A stretch of DNA of 64,000 nucleotides from Verrucomicrobiota bacterium (GTDB lineage Bacteria > Verrucomicrobiota > Verrucomicrobiia > Limisphaerales > UBA9464). The position numbers were made by a program, and so were the translations under genes. Positions 61,701 to 64,000 of the stretch are shown piece by piece (within the stretch, counting starts at the first letter, position 1; every line of letters starts with the position of its first letter). Location of the stretch: the NCBI GenBank assembly GCA_017309115.1, contig JAFLEF010000011.1:85281-149280 (forward strand). Reading direction: 5' to 3'. Under the pieces are notes generated by a model. That model was not told the DNA's origin. It did no database searches and saw only the letters and a list, made by a program, of their open reading frames with translations.

Positions 61701-63899
61701 CCGCTGCCGCTGCAAACCATCACGAATCTCACGGCTCAGACGACCAACATCTATACCACCAACTACAACGGGGAGATTCCCGTGGTTCAGGGAGATCTTC
61801 CCGCCGGCTGGATCAGCTCCGAGACCAATGGTCCCTACGGCAACTATCCTTCATTCACCTATCGGGATCGGAAGAACGGCTTTTGGGTGATGCGGGGACC
61901 GCATGCGGGGTTGCCGGCCTTGGCCGCGGGAACCTATGTGTCTTCCTCGGGCAGTTTTTCCAACACGGTCGCCGGCGGCGGCACCCTGAACGTCTCCAGC
62001 ACCAACTACATCCACACGTCGCGTCGGATCGATTCCCTGGTGACTTCGGTATCCGCCCAAACGCCGCTGCCGGCTGGCATCAGCTTTGGGGCCCAACCGG
62101 ACGGATTGGCGGTTTACGGGACGTGGACGATTTCCAGCGGCGGTCCTTACCAGTTGAACATCATGGATGGCGACGGCTCCCAGGTGACGGTGAGCTTCAC
62201 GTTCAGCACCAGCAAATCGGCGCAGCCAGCCCTGGCGTTGAACGGATTCATCGGACGTCCACCCGCCCTCGCGCAAGTCGCCAACGGCACCAACTCGTTT
62301 TCGATGCGCTTCTACTATCTGACGCAAGAAGGCTTCGCCTGGCCCAACGATTCGGAGCCACCTCCCGTGGGCACCATCGTTCCTTACCTGCGTCCCGTGG
62401 TGTCGGGTGGCTATTCCGGCACGGGCGATGACGTCACGGCGCCGGCTCAGCCGATTGTCTATCGACCCGTGTGGCCGGGCCAGACGGACGACGTAGCGTT
62501 CGGCGAGACGCTAACGGTGGCGAGCAAAGGACGCCCCGCGATACGAGGTCAGAGCAGTGCGCTGGTGCTCTATCAACAGTCCATCGCATTGGCGGCGACC
62601 AATCGCGCCAACTATCCGTCGGTGATTCTTCATGATCCCACTCGCTTGAAGAGTTTTGCGTTGGTGTCGGATCCCGCGATTGGCCTGACCCAGTTGCCGA
62701 GCGGCGTCTATTCCCAGGGTTACCAGGGCAAGACCTACTTCCCCAATCTCCCGCCGCACTTGGCGAACCGATTCTACTTCGATCCGAATCTGAGCGCCCG
62801 CGGCAGTCTGGTTTTTCTCGGCGAATTCAAAGACGAGCCGACTGGGGAGAAATATGTCCAACTGAACGTGCTCGCCGGTTCGGACCTGGCCACCATTCTG
62901 GCCCTCTGTCCCGGCACGGATCCCGACAAGTCCCGGTGGGATGCGGCCGTGAATGGAATGACCGCCGTGGTGGAGACATTTTACGAGAATCCTCTGATTC
63001 CCGGACAGTTCATCGTCAACCCGAGCGCCACGATAACTCGCGGAATTAGCGAACTCGTAGCAATCACGAACAAGAACACACCCGTCGACAGCTACGCGCT
63101 GAGTGCCGCCGGACCGGGTCAGGGTTACCTCACGGTCATCGTGGGCAACGGCGACGCCTTCACGCCTCCGTCGGAACCAGTGTCGATGTACGTGCTGCGG
63201 GTAACCGGGGAACTCTATCTCGGCGAGGTGAAGGTCATTCCGTCCGACAATCCGCTGAGCGAATTGATTACCTTCGAACACACCGGCGATCTCGCGGCCA
63301 AGACGGCGGAGTACGAGTACGAATGGAAGATTGCGCCTCCGGTGGACGGATTCCCTCCCGCGGCGGATGCGACAATGAGTCGATATCAGCCGCTCGTCAG
63401 CGGCTCTGACCTCCCACGATACACGCTCGGAGCGAGCGGCATTCTGGTGCTTTCCGACAATTGGCTGGTTCTGCGGTATCGACCCAAGAATCCCGCGCAT
63501 CCGTTCTACAACGTGTGGTCGGACTGGACGCCGCCGCAGTTTGCCGAGGGCTACGTCAAGCGCGTGCTGGCGGGCATCAATCCCTTCAACCAGCGCACTT
63601 CCGATCTGAACAACAACGCGGTCAACACCGGGGCCAGCATTCTCACTCAGGCCGGTAAACGCTACGAGGGCGACATCGCGCTCAATCAGGACGCCCTCAA
63701 CAGCTACGGGTTGATCGAGATTTACGAAACCGTACTGAATCGAGCCCGTAATCTGAGCATTGATGACGGCATCAACTACGGCCCGGCCAATGATTCGTTG
63801 CTGCTGGCCGCGGGATATCTCAGTGATCTTTACAAACTGGTAGGGGATGAGGCGGCGGACGACGCGGATAATCGCCTCAATATGAGTTTGTGTGGGTAG
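58707..63899 (+). CDS. Giant LamG-domain exported protein, 3' end disrupted by an IS
   Basis: 1,730 residues as read from ATG 58707, with a Sec signal (RLLRLFTAALGWLVLAGLVR then TVGAE). Residues ~550-750 form a LamG/concanavalin-like domain (FTGGSYTIESWVKVSAVANW, QWVHLAAVFDSATTNLTIYV, QFNFDEGGRVAYDSSGN). Much of the remainder is unnamed beta-rich sequence with Ig-like character. The last clearly native residues are ...LLAAGYLSDLYKLVGDEAAD; the final eight (RLNMSLCG) before the stop appear to be encoded by a mobile element. The expected continuation is missing, so this is probably a truncated gene. Third of the exported cluster; likely a surface-anchored or secreted adhesin-like protein. Confidence 0.7.
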   Translation: MKRLLRLFTAALGWLVLAGLVRTVGAEVAQLDQNAVLYSTNYQRGVNFSSYRGAPGKPPVSPGSDGRAPNGATLYQFQGVVTFGAVVVPRPNATLQAGRNFEQNAGALNLPRAVVGGVTTMVLRTSQAGGSTFSQVVSYYFGSVIFPPITDENGVLLTNVSPTTYWNAEPYTDGAQTGSGYYFSRNARQVFATVPGPIQITWRKSEAGVAAGNTNKVNIGGLEYALTNLTYVVSGAAVKPTRKLYWTEKSFAGTGKAVAVPAASVGAVYFAYNPAMPATVPSEFDDGYSNAGAGTTNASLPELRTVWYDPNQGLILAYNAEGRIFMELLGDTTSDGAREFLGYEIVDVFQQPVAQELTSELGERITAYGPGQSDAALEPSPLQATLDAAFLYLDASGSSGRNEYYSAALTQNPNDVLVHWLEAGVMGLRWPALYLRYQQIWPDDPAKYSHYLRPAVASASEAEQTAVQLSANNVPAIQYQDALDYPRAVLDESARFYTFLDYSQPQHRTLLRLGSGSAVAFERVLSTLSTTLLRGNDASFADVTGVVPRSGQLSTLKLDGTGYGQLPSGTYFTGGSYTIESWVKVSAVANWSRLIDFGNGQNAQNVLVALSADTQGKPAVSVSGSGNLYSPALLGTNQWVHLAAVFDSATTNLTIYVNGVASISGTLAAPANVTRTLNYVGKSNWSADALAQAEIDSLRIWSNARTPDQLQSDMQTTGYPAGTAGLLVQFNFDEGGRVAYDSSGNNRHMTLYGGATLSSASLAQNSSPRYLYQTAYVGDRINPPTGELGNTGDYFSGYILQSSGTSFHPAAYRDPFVSGFAEANEGAIIPVNAIPGANTLEVWWFRQNATNQVKNPANGFDPIYWPAVIGRYSLAWPEATASQIVLAANTGSGELASLQARGTIYTQNDPTQVGYNPNEEHALMIGGQAYALRDDLNVTSSAGFSSQPYVLLDYTESDDRPALRAFKVLREKPELGQVFDYVVEAGKQVQAPMPLPVIPLPLQTITNLTAQTTNIYTTNYNGEIPVVQGDLPAGWISSETNGPYGNYPSFTYRDRKNGFWVMRGPHAGLPALAAGTYVSSSGSFSNTVAGGGTLNVSSTNYIHTSRRIDSLVTSVSAQTPLPAGISFGAQPDGLAVYGTWTISSGGPYQLNIMDGDGSQVTVSFTFSTSKSAQPALALNGFIGRPPALAQVANGTNSFSMRFYYLTQEGFAWPNDSEPPPVGTIVPYLRPVVSGGYSGTGDDVTAPAQPIVYRPVWPGQTDDVAFGETLTVASKGRPAIRGQSSALVLYQQSIALAATNRANYPSVILHDPTRLKSFALVSDPAIGLTQLPSGVYSQGYQGKTYFPNLPPHLANRFYFDPNLSARGSLVFLGEFKDEPTGEKYVQLNVLAGSDLATILALCPGTDPDKSRWDAAVNGMTAVVETFYENPLIPGQFIVNPSATITRGISELVAITNKNTPVDSYALSAAGPGQGYLTVIVGNGDAFTPPSEPVSMYVLRVTGELYLGEVKVIPSDNPLSELITFEHTGDLAAKTAEYEYEWKIAPPVDGFPPAADATMSRYQPLVSGSDLPRYTLGASGILVLSDNWLVLRYRPKNPAHPFYNVWSDWTPPQFAEGYVKRVLAGINPFNQRTSDLNNNAVNTGASILTQAGKRYEGDIALNQDALNSYGLIEIYETVLNRARNLSIDDGINYGPANDSLLLAAGYLSDLYKLVGDEAADDADNRLNMSLCG

Positions 63900-64000
63900 C
63901 TGGGAGGGGATCCGGGAGGTCGAAGTGAAGGTGGGAGGCGACGAGATAGATCATGGTGGTGAAGTATTCGACGGTGCGGAAGCCGCGGGATTTGCGCTTC
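63877..64000 (-). mobile_element. C-terminal end of a transposase (IS element, 5' part outside window)
   Basis: Read on the reverse complement: 40 codons ending at the stop TGA at 63877-63879. The deduced end KRKSRGFRTVEYFTTMIYLV then ASHLHFDLPDPLPATHTNSY resembles C-termini of DDE transposases of the ISL3/IS204 sort (R-G-F/Y-R-x-x-x-x-F motif), from memory and unverified. The frame stays open to base 64000. The stop is only a few bases inside the apparent junction with the LamG gene near 63865-63875, where the element's terminal repeat should lie. Confidence 0.6.

Overview
The window looks like a chromosomal segment of a verrucomicrobial bacterium, probably subdivision 3 (Pedosphaera/Limisphaerales-like). 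This is inferred from content, not from a database search. Pointers are a moderately high GC composition, several exported proteins ending in a W-T-rich 'YRLEAS..DF..WT' type C-terminal domain, a YXGXW-repeat (DUF6600-like) lipoprotein, a giant LamG-type secreted protein, a eukaryotic-type (GSII) glutamine synthetase, and sparse Shine-Dalgarno use. It is not a plasmid or prophage; most of it is core metabolism and translation.

Layout. 1-5730: a 3'-truncated agmatine deiminase, then a nitrogen block: glnB-amtB, a PP2C phosphatase plus a 130-residue kinase-like protein on the opposite strand, and a GSII-type glnA. Two matching sigma-54-type promoter candidates lie before glnB and before glnA. 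5759-14900: an aldehyde dehydrogenase, psd-pssA (phosphatidylethanolamine synthesis), a LysE-type exporter, E2 and E3 of a 2-oxoacid dehydrogenase, aroB and pyrD. 14897-18009: two minus-strand envelope or secreted proteins. 18383-31249: a ribosomal superoperon, rplB-rpsS-rplV-rpsC-rplP-rpmC-rpsQ-rplN-rplX-rplE-rpsN-rpsH-rplF-rplR-rpsE-rplO-secY-map-rpmJ-rpsM-rpsK-rpsD-rpoA-rplQ. It starts at L2 (no S10/L3/L4/L23), lacks rpmD, adk and infA, and has unusually extended S5, S11 and L17. It ends in a clear terminator.

31444-40135: a cyclic-nucleotide-domain protein, a secreted DNRLRE-type protein, rmuC, a 180-bp nested palindromic repeat, two peroxiredoxins, a DUF5069-type protein, an M42 aminopeptidase, RbsD, two small uncharacterised genes (one possibly frameshifted) and a pabA/trpG glutaminase. 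40244-42013 is PTS enzyme I. 42217-50809 is the most unusual locus: a flotillin-like SPFH membrane protein, a 1,856-residue coiled-coil AAA+ ATPase and a small coiled-coil protein, tightly packed as one unit. 50891-54463: a GNAT acetyltransferase, a secreted glycoside-hydrolase-like protein and a choline/aminoglycoside-kinase-like protein.

54649-63899: three consecutive exported proteins, namely a seven-repeat propeller protein, a phage-tail-collar-domain protein and a giant LamG protein. The last appears to be cut at its 3' end by an insertion sequence whose transposase C-terminus lies on the minus strand at the window's right edge. No tRNA, rRNA, CRISPR array or phage structural cluster was seen.
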